NCBI GenBank assembly: GCA_040513115.1
Contig: JBEVDW010000264.1
Span: 1-17,037 of the forward strand
DNA length: 17,037 nucleotides
Direction of reading: 5' to 3'
Source: DATELY01 sp040513115
Lineage (GTDB): Bacteria > Pseudomonadota > Gammaproteobacteria > Steroidobacterales > Steroidobacteraceae
Numbering within the stretch: position 1 is the first letter of the stretch; every line of letters starts with the position of its first letter. Both the position numbers and the translations under genes were made by a program. Positions 7,991-13,470 of the stretch are shown in pieces. The notes under the pieces were generated by a model. That model was not told the DNA's origin. It did not search any database and was given only the letters and a program-made list of their open reading frames with translations.

Positions 7991-8017
7991 CGTTCGCACT
8001 CATCTGCTGTGCGAACG
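7991..8017. repeat. 9-bp perfect inverted repeat upstream of 6S RNA
   Basis: Arms CGTTCGCAC (7991-7999) and GTGCGAACG (8009-8017) flank a 9-nt loop. It lies 78 bp past zapA and 11 bp before the 6S RNA stem. No T-tract follows on either strand, so it may be a factor-dependent terminator, an operator or part of a 6S precursor. Confidence 0.6.
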
Positions 8018-8028
8018 AAGGTTAGATA

Positions 8029-8228
8029 GGCGCTGCCTGCGGTGTTCGACATTGAGTCGGGTTACCTCTCGACCCTAAATGTAAATACCCCGGGGCTCGG
8101 ACTCGAGGGACCATTGTGCAAGTCCGCGCGGCTCGTCCGTTGCGGAAAGCCTTAGGTACTTCGGCTGACTCCCACCTATTGCTCCGTGTCGAGAGCAATG
8201 GCTCATACCGGCACAGGCGGGTAGCGCC
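8029..8228 (+). ncRNA. ssrS: 6S RNA (SsrS)
   Basis: About 200 nt between zapA and fau, the same position as in E. coli. 6S RNA mimics an open promoter and binds the RNA polymerase sigma70 holoenzyme. The ends close on each other: GGCGCT (8029-8034) pairs with AGCGCC (8223-8228), with the adjacent GCCTGC opposite the GGCGG run. The internal stretch TCCGTTGCGGAAAGCCTTAGGT (two parts: TCCGTTGCGG then AAAGCCTTAGGT) closely resembles the conserved 3' side of the central bubble of pseudomonad and enterobacterial 6S RNA, and GTTCGACATTGAG resembles the pseudomonad 5' side. Ends are estimated from pairing and could differ by several bases. A possible -10 is TTAGAT (8022-8027), but it is too close to the stem start to be sure. 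Confidence 0.85.
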
Positions 8229-8313
8229 GCTTCCTCCCTCCACCATCGTCCCTCTGTGCTGATCGGCGCCCGCCATTTCAGTCTTCGCGTGCATCCCTCG
8301 CTCGCACCCGCGG

Positions 8314-8319
8314 TATAAA
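8314..8319 (+). promoter_or_regulatory. Possible -10 box of the fau promoter
   Basis: TATAAA lies 28 bp before ATG 8348 in otherwise GC-rich sequence. No good -35 is visible at the right distance, so fau may instead be read through from ssrS. Confidence 0.35.
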
Positions 8320-8347
8320 GCAGCCTGCTTTGCTCGTCACGAGTGCC

Positions 8348-8950
8348 ATGCAGGACTCCAACACCTTCCGTTTGAACATGCGGCGTCGGCTCAAGAAGCA
8401 ACGACGTGATCTATCGCGCTCAGAGCGCGCCACGCGTGCGAAGCGCATCGCAGCGTCATTGCGACGCGCTCGCGTCATCAAACCCGGTCAACGTATCGCC
8501 CTCTACGGTGCGACGGGTGGCGAGGTGCCATTGGATGAGATCGCCACGTGGGCACGCCGCCTGGATTGCGAGCTCTATCTGCCGCGGATCGTGAACTGGA
8601 CCGAACGTCGCATGCGCTTCGTGCGCTGGACCGAGCAGACCACCTTGCGCCGCCATCGCTTCGGCATGGTCGAACCGGTCACCGGTGAAGTCATCTCGAC
8701 GCGTGAACTGGATCTCGTATTGATGCCCGCGGTGGCGATCGATCAACGCGGCGTACGGTTGGGCATGGGGGCCGGCTTCTACGATCGGAGCTTTGCTCAC
8801 CGACGCCGCACTCGATGGCATCGACCGCGACTCATCGCCGTGGTGTACGACTTCCAACGCGTGCCTGAGCTGCCATCGCATTCCCTCGATGTGCCGGTCG
8901 ATGCAGTGGTCAGCGAAGCCGGCCTGCAACGGTTTTCCACTAAGAAATAA
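8348..8950 (+). CDS. fau: 5-formyltetrahydrofolate cyclo-ligase
   Basis: A 200-residue enzyme (E. coli YgfA/Fau about 180-200) converting 5-formyl-THF to 5,10-methenyl-THF with ATP in the cytoplasm, recycling a folate storage form. Motifs: a basic N-terminal helix RRRLKKQRRDLS, IALYGATGGEVPL for the substrate side, DLVLMPAVAID, and the signature GMGAGFYDRSF (139-149) with the conserved glycine loop and YDR. Start ATG 8348 is preferred over the upstream TTG 8330; the ribosome site is weak. Position directly after 6S RNA matches E. coli. The EVE-domain gene begins 11 bp after its stop, so the two are probably one transcript. The protein is unusually arginine-rich, which may just reflect GC content. 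Confidence 0.93.
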   Translation: MQDSNTFRLNMRRRLKKQRRDLSRSERATRAKRIAASLRRARVIKPGQRIALYGATGGEVPLDEIATWARRLDCELYLPRIVNWTERRMRFVRWTEQTTLRRHRFGMVEPVTGEVISTRELDLVLMPAVAIDQRGVRLGMGAGFYDRSFAHRRRTRWHRPRLIAVVYDFQRVPELPSHSLDVPVDAVVSEAGLQRFSTKK

Positions 8951-8961
8951 GGGAGATTGGT

Positions 8962-9423
8962 ATGAACCACTGGCTGTTGAAGTCCGAGCCCGACACCTTC
9001 GGCGTACAGCATCTGAAGAAGGCGCCACGCCAACGCAGCGCATGGGATGGGGTGCGCAACTTCCAGGCTCGCAACTACCTGCGCGAGATGAACGAGGGGG
9101 ATACCGCCTTCTTCTATCACTCGAGCTGCCCCGAACCTGGTATCGCCGGCATCCTGAAGATCACTCGCGCAGCCTTCCCGGATCCATCCGCCTTCGACCC
9201 CAAGCACGCCTACTACGATGAAGAGAGCGACCCGAAGAAGCCCAAGTGGTATGCGGTGGAGGTGCAGTTGGAGAAGGTTCTCGATCGGGTGATCACATTG
9301 GATGAGCTGCGTTCGCATGCCGACGATGAGCTCAAAGACATGATCATCTTGAGACGCGGCAACCGTCTTTCAGTCACGCCAGTGAGTGCGAAAGAGTGGC
9401 GCTTCATCTCCACATTGATGTGA
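8962..9423 (+). CDS. EVE-domain protein (thymocyte nuclear protein 1-like)
   Basis: A 153-residue stand-alone EVE domain, a PUA-related fold whose members are predicted or shown to bind modified bases in DNA or RNA. The family signature is clear: WLLKSEP (4-10), WDGVRNFQARN (28-38), GDTAFFYHSSC (46-56), and LRRGNRLSVTPV (130-141). The start ATG 8962 has a purine-rich ribosome site (AAGGGAG). It follows fau by 11 bp and ends well before the lysine-rich microprotein. The exact ligand in bacteria is not settled; an RNA or modified-base sensing role near zapA/6S/fau is inference. Confidence 0.92.
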   Translation: MNHWLLKSEPDTFGVQHLKKAPRQRSAWDGVRNFQARNYLREMNEGDTAFFYHSSCPEPGIAGILKITRAAFPDPSAFDPKHAYYDEESDPKKPKWYAVEVQLEKVLDRVITLDELRSHADDELKDMIILRRGNRLSVTPVSAKEWRFISTLM

Positions 9424-9462
9424 TGCTGTTCCGATCTACGAAGACAAACTCTTACACACCTC

Positions 9463-9493
9463 TTGCTTGCGGTTTTTAGTTTATGTATATACT
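9463..9493 (+). promoter_or_regulatory. Promoter of the lysine-rich microprotein
   Basis: An AT-rich island contains TTGCTT (9463-9468) and overlapping -10 candidates TATATA (9486-9491, 17-bp spacer) and TATACT (9488-9493). The predicted start near 9498-9500 leaves a leader of about 30 nt. Confidence 0.55.
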
Positions 9494-9528
9494 GCCCGCG
9501 GACTAACTCGACATGGAGACTTATTACT

Positions 9529-9597
9529 ATGGCAACTAAGAAGAAAGGTGGAGCAAAGAAGAAGGCGAGCAAGAAGAAGGCCGCCAAGAAGAAGTAG
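9529..9597 (+). CDS. 22-residue lysine-rich microprotein
   Basis: An open frame of 22 codons with 12 lysines, arranged as four KKK blocks: MATKKKGGAKKK followed by ASKKKAAKKK. Eleven of the twelve Lys codons are AAG. ATG 9529 has GGAG (9515-9518) 10 nt upstream, a plausible promoter at 9463-9493, and a strong intrinsic terminator 26 nt after the stop, so it looks like a complete monocistronic gene. The only other residues are Met, Ala, Thr, Gly and Ser, resembling the lysine/alanine tails of histone H1-like bacterial proteins. Nucleic-acid binding is therefore plausible but unproven. Alternatives are a ribosome-associated peptide or a cis-acting leader peptide. I do not recognise a named family. 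Confidence 0.7.
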   Translation: MATKKKGGAKKKASKKKAAKKK

Positions 9598-9605
9598 TTC
9601 TTCTT
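9586..9605 (+). repeat. Hairpin placing the microprotein stop codon in its loop
   Basis: AAGAAGAA (9586-9593) and TTCTTCTT (9598-9605) form a perfect 8-bp stem with loop GTAG, which contains the TAG stop. The 3' arm could equally pair with earlier AAGAAGAAG repeats in the same frame. Confidence 0.65.
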
Positions 9606-9622
9606 TCTCACTTTGTGATGAA

Positions 9623-9655
9623 GACTGTGCCCGCGAAAGCGGGCACAGTCGTTTT
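9623..9655 (+). terminator. Strong intrinsic terminator after the microprotein
   Basis: A perfect 12-bp stem, GACTGTGCCCGC (9623-9634) with GCGGGCACAGTC (9639-9650), is closed by a GAAA tetraloop and followed by GTTTTC. It separates the microprotein from rpiA. Confidence 0.9.
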
Positions 9656-9707
9656 CGGTACTGGAAAAATAGGTATTTCGTGCGTCGAGGCCACAGAGAG
9701 CAATGCC

Positions 9708-10370
9708 ATGAACGCCGACCAACGCAAGCGAGCAGCAGCCGAGGCAGCCCTCGCATACGTCGAAGACGACACCGTCGTGGGTGTGGGAACCGGGTCCACG
9801 GTGAACTACTTCATCGATGCTTTGGCTGCGCGGAAGTTGCGCATTCGGGGTGCTGTTTCGAGTTCCGAGGGCTCAACAGCGCGCCTGAAGCAACATGGAA
9901 TCGACGTTCTCGACCTCAACTTCGAAGGCGACCTGCCGCTCTATGTGGATGGCGCCGATGAAGCCGATCCTCACTTGCGTCTCATCAAGGGCGGGGGTGC
10001 GGCACTGACCCGCGAGAAGATCGTCGCGGCGGCATCGAAGCGCTTCGTCTGCATCGTCGATGAATCGAAGTGCGTACCGATCCTCGGACGCTTCCCCCTG
10101 CCGGTTGAAGTCATTCCGATGGCACGTTCATACGTCGCTCGCGAGTTGGTGAAGCTCGGCGGGCAACCGGAATGGCGCGAAGGGGTACTGACGGACAACG
10201 GCAACTGGGTCCTGGATGTGCACCAGTTCTCAATCACCGATCCGGTGGGCCTGGAAACGACGATCAATCAGATCGCAGGGGTCGTTACCGTGGGACTGTT
10301 CGCACGTAGACCGGCCGATGTGCTGCTGGTGGGTACTGATGGCGGAGTGAAGACGGTCACTCTGAAGTGA
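9708..10370 (+). CDS. rpiA: Ribose-5-phosphate isomerase A
   Basis: A 220-residue cytoplasmic enzyme (E. coli 219) interconverting ribose-5-phosphate and ribulose-5-phosphate in the pentose phosphate pathway. Motifs: phosphate loop GVGTGST (25-31), DGADE (81-85) with D81 and D84, and KGGGAALTREK (94-104) with K94 and catalytic E103, in the same positions as E. coli RpiA. Start ATG 9708 has GAGAG (9695-9699) upstream; the open frame reaches back to 9615 but that part runs through the terminator hairpin and is not coding. It is convergent with pyrD, 11 bp away. The pathway partner rpe is about 4 kb downstream. Confidence 0.95.
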   Translation: MNADQRKRAAAEAALAYVEDDTVVGVGTGSTVNYFIDALAARKLRIRGAVSSSEGSTARLKQHGIDVLDLNFEGDLPLYVDGADEADPHLRLIKGGGAALTREKIVAAASKRFVCIVDESKCVPILGRFPLPVEVIPMARSYVARELVKLGGQPEWREGVLTDNGNWVLDVHQFSITDPVGLETTINQIAGVVTVGLFARRPADVLLVGTDGGVKTVTLK

Positions 10371-10375
10371 CCGTC
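10352..10375. terminator. 10-bp hairpin overlapping the rpiA stop
   Basis: GACGGTCACT (10352-10361) and AGTGACCGTC (10366-10375) form a perfect stem with loop CTGA; the rpiA TGA is in the 3' arm. It lies exactly between convergent rpiA and pyrD and could end both transcripts, but no T-tract follows on either strand. Confidence 0.5.
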
Positions 10376-10381
10376 GGCCCG

Positions 10382-11410
10382 TTACCGTTCGTTTCGCTCA
10401 GCAAGTGCCGTCACGATCTCGCGGATGAGCGCAGGGCCGCGATAGATGAAGCCGGTGTAGACCTGGATCAGATCGGCGCCGGCAGCACGCATCGCCAATG
10501 CACCATCCACATCGAATATCCCACCGACACCAACGATCACCACCTTCGGACCGAGCAGCTGACGCAATCGACGCACCACTTCGAGCGCGCGTGGGTGCAA
10601 CGGGCGACCACTCAGTCCGCCATTCTCACGCGCAGGCGGTGCGTCTTGGGAAACACCGGGACGATCCATCGTCGTGTTGGTCGCAATGACACCTTCCACG
10701 TTGATGCTGGTGAAGAGGTCGGCAAGACCGACGAGCTCCGAGTCGGTAAGGTCGGGCGCAATCTTCACCAAGATCGGCACGGAGCGCTCTCCCGCCTGAA
10801 CGCGTGCTTCGCGCGCCGCATACAGCGCCAGCAACACGGGGCATAGCTGCTCGGGTTCCTGCAATGCCCGCAAGCCCTTCGTGTTGGGTGACGAGACGTT
10901 CACCACCAGATAGTCCGCGCAAGAGTAAGTCTGCTGCAGACACCGAACGTAGTCATGAACCGCTTCTTCGAGCGGCGTGCTCGCGTTCTTGCCGATGTTC
11001 ACGCCGCAGATGCCACGTGTGCGTCGCGCTTGCAGGCATCGCGCCAATGCTTCGGCGCCCTCGTTGGGGAACCCCATGCGATTGATGAGCGCTTCCGCCC
11101 GCGGAATGCGAAAGATGCGCGGCGATGGGTTACCGCTCTGAGGTCGTGGAGTGACCGTGCCCACCTCGACGAACCCAAACCCGAGAGCATGCAGCGCATC
11201 CACACAGACGCCGTTCTTATCCAATCCCGCCGCGAGACCCAACCGGTTGGGGAAGTTGAGACCGAGCAGATTCACACCACCCGTGATCGGTGCCGGACGC
11301 GGTCGCAGCAGTCGCAAGGCAGCCGCCAAGCGCAGTACACGGAACGTCACCGCGTGCGCTTGCTCGGGCTCCATCTTGAACAAGGCTCGACGCAGCAAGG
11401 GGTAGGACAT
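10382..11410 (-). CDS. pyrD: Class 2 dihydroorotate dehydrogenase (quinone)
   Basis: A 342-residue FMN enzyme oxidising dihydroorotate to orotate in pyrimidine synthesis, passing electrons to ubiquinone at the inner membrane. The N-terminal amphipathic extension (about 1-40: LLRRALFKMEPEQAHAVTF) is the membrane-associating part that defines class 2. Motifs: GLAAGLDKNG (58-67), the NRMGFPNEG loop (110-118), catalytic serine in NVSSPNT (171-177), KIAPDL (216-221), TNTT (244-247) and the FMN phosphate region GVGGI (294-298). Start ATG 11410 fits the family; the ribosome site is weak. It stands alone, after the rplM-rpsI-tRNA terminator, and is convergent with rpiA. Confidence 0.95.
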   Translation of the reverse strand: MSYPLLRRALFKMEPEQAHAVTFRVLRLAAALRLLRPRPAPITGGVNLLGLNFPNRLGLAAGLDKNGVCVDALHALGFGFVEVGTVTPRPQSGNPSPRIFRIPRAEALINRMGFPNEGAEALARCLQARRTRGICGVNIGKNASTPLEEAVHDYVRCLQQTYSCADYLVVNVSSPNTKGLRALQEPEQLCPVLLALYAAREARVQAGERSVPILVKIAPDLTDSELVGLADLFTSINVEGVIATNTTMDRPGVSQDAPPARENGGLSGRPLHPRALEVVRRLRQLLGPKVVIVGVGGIFDVDGALAMRAAGADLIQVYTGFIYRGPALIREIVTALAERNER

Positions 11411-11483
11411 GGCAGTGAATTGTTGTTGACCAGTGCGGCGAACAGTACCGGCATCTCCCGCGTGCAGCGAGTCGTTGCAGCTA

Positions 11484-11513
11484 CAAACAAAAAGGCCCGC
11501 ATGCGCGGGCCTT
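11484..11513 (-). terminator. Intrinsic terminator of the rplM-rpsI-tRNA-Gln unit
   Basis: On the minus strand AAGGCCCGC and GCGGGCCTT form a 9-bp stem (11505-11513 with 11492-11500) with a 4-nt loop, followed by a T-rich tract TTTTGTTTG. It starts 5 nt past the CCA end of the tRNA. Confidence 0.9.
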
Positions 11514-11518
11514 AATGT

Positions 11519-11592
11519 TGGTTGGGGGACTAGGATTCGAACCTAGGTTGACGGAGTCAGAGTCCGTAGTCCTACCGCTAGACGATCCCCCA
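11519..11592 (-). tRNA. tRNA-Gln (anticodon CTG)
   Basis: Complete cloverleaf of 74 nt with an encoded CCA. Acceptor TGGGGGA pairs with TCCCCCA, discriminator A. D-stem GTCT/GGAC. Anticodon stem ACGGA/TCCGT encloses loop CTCTGAC with anticodon CTG, which reads the glutamine codon CAG. T-arm CTAGG-TTCGAAT-CCTAG. It lies 37 nt after rpsI with a terminator just downstream, so it is probably processed from the ribosomal protein transcript. Confidence 0.96.
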
Positions 11593-11603
11593 ATAGCGGC
11601 CAA

Positions 11604-11622
11604 GGGGATAGCAAATACCCCC
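11604..11622 (-). repeat. Small hairpin between rpsI and tRNA-Gln
   Basis: On the minus strand GGGGGTA and TATCCCC form a 7-bp stem (one G-T pair) with loop TTTGC. It has only two T after it, so it is a weak terminator or a processing/stability element before the tRNA. Confidence 0.4.
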
Positions 11623-11629
11623 AGGTGCG

Positions 11630-12019
11630 TTAGCGCTTGGAGAACTGCGTTCCGCGGCGGGCCTTGCGGAAGCCGACCTTCTTACGTTCGACTTCGCGGG
11701 CATCGCGCGTCACGAAGCCAGCGTCGCGCAGCGTCTTACGCAGAGTCTCATCAAATTCGATCAACGCACGGGTCAAACCGTGACGGATAGCACCGGCCTG
11801 ACCGGTGATGCCGCCGCCGCGGACCGTCACGCTCACGTCGAACTTGTCCTCCATGCTCACAGCTTCGAGCGGCTGACGCACGATCATGCGCGCGGTCTTG
11901 CGACCGAAGAACTCGTCGAGTGTGCGATCGTTGACCTGGATGTTGCCCTGGCCGGCACGCAGAAACACGCGAGCGGTGGAGGTTTTGCGGCGGCCCGTAC
12001 CGTAATTCGTCGTAGGCAT
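11630..12019 (-). CDS. rpsI: 30S ribosomal protein S9
   Basis: 129 residues, the usual length (E. coli 130). The S9 pattern is complete: YGTGRRKTSTARVFLRAG near the N-terminus, GGGITGQAGAIRHGLTRAL in the middle, and the basic C-terminal tail GFRKARRGTQFSKR, whose last residues reach the P-site tRNA in the ribosome. It follows rplM by 26 bp, the widely conserved rplM-rpsI operon. tRNA-Gln(CTG) and a terminator follow downstream. Confidence 0.98.
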   Translation of the reverse strand: MPTTNYGTGRRKTSTARVFLRAGQGNIQVNDRTLDEFFGRKTARMIVRQPLEAVSMEDKFDVSVTVRGGGITGQAGAIRHGLTRALIEFDETLRKTLRDAGFVTRDAREVERKKVGFRKARRGTQFSKR

Positions 12020-12045
12020 GTGGTTTCTCTGGGACTTCTGGCTCT

Positions 12046-12474
12046 TCAGACTTGCAGGGGCTTCGGCTGTTGCGCCGTGTGCGGATGCTGATTGCCCGCG
12101 AACACGTGCAGCTTCTTGAACATCTTCCGGCCGAGGGGGTTCTTCGGCAGCATGCCCTTGACGGCGAATTGGATCGCGCGCTCCGGGTGCTCGTTCAACA
12201 ACTTCTCGAGGCTCGTGCTCTTCAAGTTGCCCATGTAACCGGTGTGGTGGTGGTAGAACTTGTCCGTCAACTTACGGCCCGTGACCTTCACCTTGCCGGC
12301 GTTGATAATCACGATGTGGTCGCCCGTGTCGCAATGCGGCGTGTAGGTGGCCTTGTGCTTGCCACGCAGGCGGGACGCCACTTCGGTGGCAAGGCGGCCG
12401 AGCGTCTGGTCCGTGGCATCGATGACGAACCAATCACGACGCACCGTGGCCGCATTGGCGAAAACGGTCTTCAT
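12046..12474 (-). CDS. rplM: 50S ribosomal protein L13
   Basis: 142 residues as in E. coli. The family landmarks MKTVFANAATVRRDWFVIDA, LGRLATEVASRLRGKHK, DHIVIINAGKV and GMLPKNPLGRKMFKKLHV are all present. An early assembly protein of the 50S subunit. Start ATG 12474 is preceded by CGGAG on the minus strand. First gene of the rplM-rpsI block. In E. coli L13 is known to repress its own operon through the mRNA leader; a GC-rich hairpin sits in the leader here, but homology to that element was not tested. Confidence 0.98.
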   Translation of the reverse strand: MKTVFANAATVRRDWFVIDATDQTLGRLATEVASRLRGKHKATYTPHCDTGDHIVIINAGKVKVTGRKLTDKFYHHHTGYMGNLKSTSLEKLLNEHPERAIQFAVKGMLPKNPLGRKMFKKLHVFAGNQHPHTAQQPKPLQV

Positions 12475-12493
12475 TCCGATAACTCCGGGAAGT

Positions 12494-12509
12494 CGCCCCC
12501 AGGGGGGCG
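12494..12509 (-). promoter_or_regulatory. GC-rich hairpin in the rplM leader
   Basis: CGCCCCC (12494-12500) and GGGGGCG (12503-12509) are exact inverse complements, most likely folding as a 6-bp stem with a 4-nt loop. It lies about 20 nt before the rplM ATG, just upstream of the ribosome site, and could be part of translational autoregulation. Confidence 0.5.
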
Positions 12510-12522
12510 CGAAAGGGCGGCA

Positions 12523-12552
12523 AGTCTACTGGAGCCCTCCTGCGTTTGGCAA
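12523..12552 (-). promoter_or_regulatory. Probable rplM promoter
   Basis: On the minus strand TTGCCA (12552-12547) and TAGACT (12528-12523) are 18 bp apart, predicting a transcript start near 12516 and a leader of about 40 nt. Confidence 0.5.
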
Positions 12553-12637
12553 ACCAGATTACCCCTGAAAACTCAAGGACTAGCACGACTCACAGCGGGC
12601 CGGACCGGCGATGCCAGGGCAGCCCGACGAGGCTCTA

Positions 12638-12643
12638 TATAAT
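12638..12643 (+). promoter_or_regulatory. Consensus -10 box of coq7
   Basis: A perfect TATAAT ends 7 nt before ATG 12651 and overlaps the alternative ATG 12642. No good -35 is visible at 16-18 bp. The predicted transcript start is at or next to ATG 12651, which decides the coq7 start and implies a leaderless mRNA. Confidence 0.65.
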
Positions 12644-12650
12644 GAGTCGC

Positions 12651-13316
12651 ATGACGCCAGTACCCCCCGCTCCCGCCGATTCCCGACAGTACTCCCCACT
12701 GGACAGACTCCTGGGCCAGTTCGACCAGGCTCTGCGCACCGTCGCGACCCGGACGCGGGCCGACCGGCCGAGCCCTGCCGCTGCGACGGCGAACGCAGAG
12801 CTCACCAGTGAAGAACGTAGTCGAGCCGCCGGCTTGATGCGGGTGAATCACGCGGGCGAAGTCGCGGCACAAGCGCTGTACTACGGCCAGGCGCTCACCG
12901 CGTCCTCGCCTGCAACTCGCGCAGCCCTGCTCAAAGCGGCTCAAGAAGAAGGCGACCACCTCGCGTGGTGTGCCGAACGACTCGAGGAGCTCGGCAGCCA
13001 CACGAGCTACATCAATCCCGTCTGGTATGTCGGATCATTCAGCATTGGCGCGGTGGCGGGGCTGGCAGGCGATCGCTCCAGCTTGGGTTTCGTGGCGGAA
13101 ACCGAGCGACAGGTCGAAGAACATTTGTCCTCGCATCTGAATCGGTTGCCTAAACCAGACTCGCGTTCGCGCGCGATCGTCACTCAGATGCAGCTCGACG
13201 AACGCGAGCACGGTCGACATGCAGTGGCTAACGGCGGTTTGCCACTGCCCGGAGTGATCCGGCGCCTGATGCGAGTGACCGCACGCATCATGACGAGTAC
13301 GTCATATTGGGTGTAA
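12651..13316 (+). CDS. coq7: Coq7-family 3-demethoxyubiquinol 3-hydroxylase
   Basis: A 221-residue diiron carboxylate hydroxylase of ubiquinone biosynthesis, peripheral to the inner membrane, doing the step that UbiF does in E. coli. The two iron-binding half-motifs are intact: E70 in MRVNHAGE with E100-x-x-H103 (EEGDH), and E152 (ETERQVEEH) with E184-x-x-H187 (LDEREH). The C-terminus ending TSYWV is hydrophobic as usual. The open frame extends to 12546 and ATG 12642 is available, but the TATAAT box covers 12642, so ATG 12651 is the better start. It diverges from rplM and precedes the crp-like gene. Confidence 0.94.
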   Translation: MTPVPPAPADSRQYSPLDRLLGQFDQALRTVATRTRADRPSPAAATANAELTSEERSRAAGLMRVNHAGEVAAQALYYGQALTASSPATRAALLKAAQEEGDHLAWCAERLEELGSHTSYINPVWYVGSFSIGAVAGLAGDRSSLGFVAETERQVEEHLSSHLNRLPKPDSRSRAIVTQMQLDEREHGRHAVANGGLPLPGVIRRLMRVTARIMTSTSYWV

Positions 13317-13360
13317 GCCTCATTCCTTACAGCCCCATCTGCACGCAAGATGATCCATGC

Positions 13361-13384
13361 GCACAACTGGGTAAACAGTTGTGC
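13361..13384. repeat. 9-bp perfect inverted repeat between coq7 and crp
   Basis: Arms GCACAACTG (13361-13369) and CAGTTGTGC (13376-13384) flank GGTAAA. It lies 44 bp after coq7 and 86 bp before the crp-like ATG. No T-tract follows, so it is either an operator for a dimeric regulator or a factor-dependent terminator. It is not the CRP consensus TGTGA-N6-TCACA. Confidence 0.6.
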
Positions 13385-13470
13385 TTGCGGTACGCGCCTC
13401 GCTGTATTAAAAGGCCCGCAAGATTAATTCCTCACAAGTCGTGCAATCTCAACGACATATAGGGGCACCT

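Noticed and set aside
9513..9539. An 8-codon frame METYYYGN overlapping the start of the lysine microprotein
   Set aside because: It has no ribosome site of its own; the GGAG inside it serves ATG 9529. It could be an overlapping upstream frame, but nothing supports that.
9529..9707. Classical lysine attenuator controlling rpiA
   Set aside because: A lysine-rich leader followed by a terminator fits the outline, but rpiA has no link to lysine, no antiterminator spanning the 12-bp stem is visible, and Lys codons as dense as this also fit a structural basic peptide.
9615..9707. N-terminal extension of rpiA through the terminator
   Set aside because: The codons are formed by the terminator stem; RpiA proteins begin near MNADQRKRAA and the 220-residue length is standard.
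12546..12650. Upstream extensions of coq7 (to 12546, or ATG 12642)
   Set aside because: The extension overlaps the rplM promoter and the TATAAT box; the extra residues do not resemble the family N-terminus.
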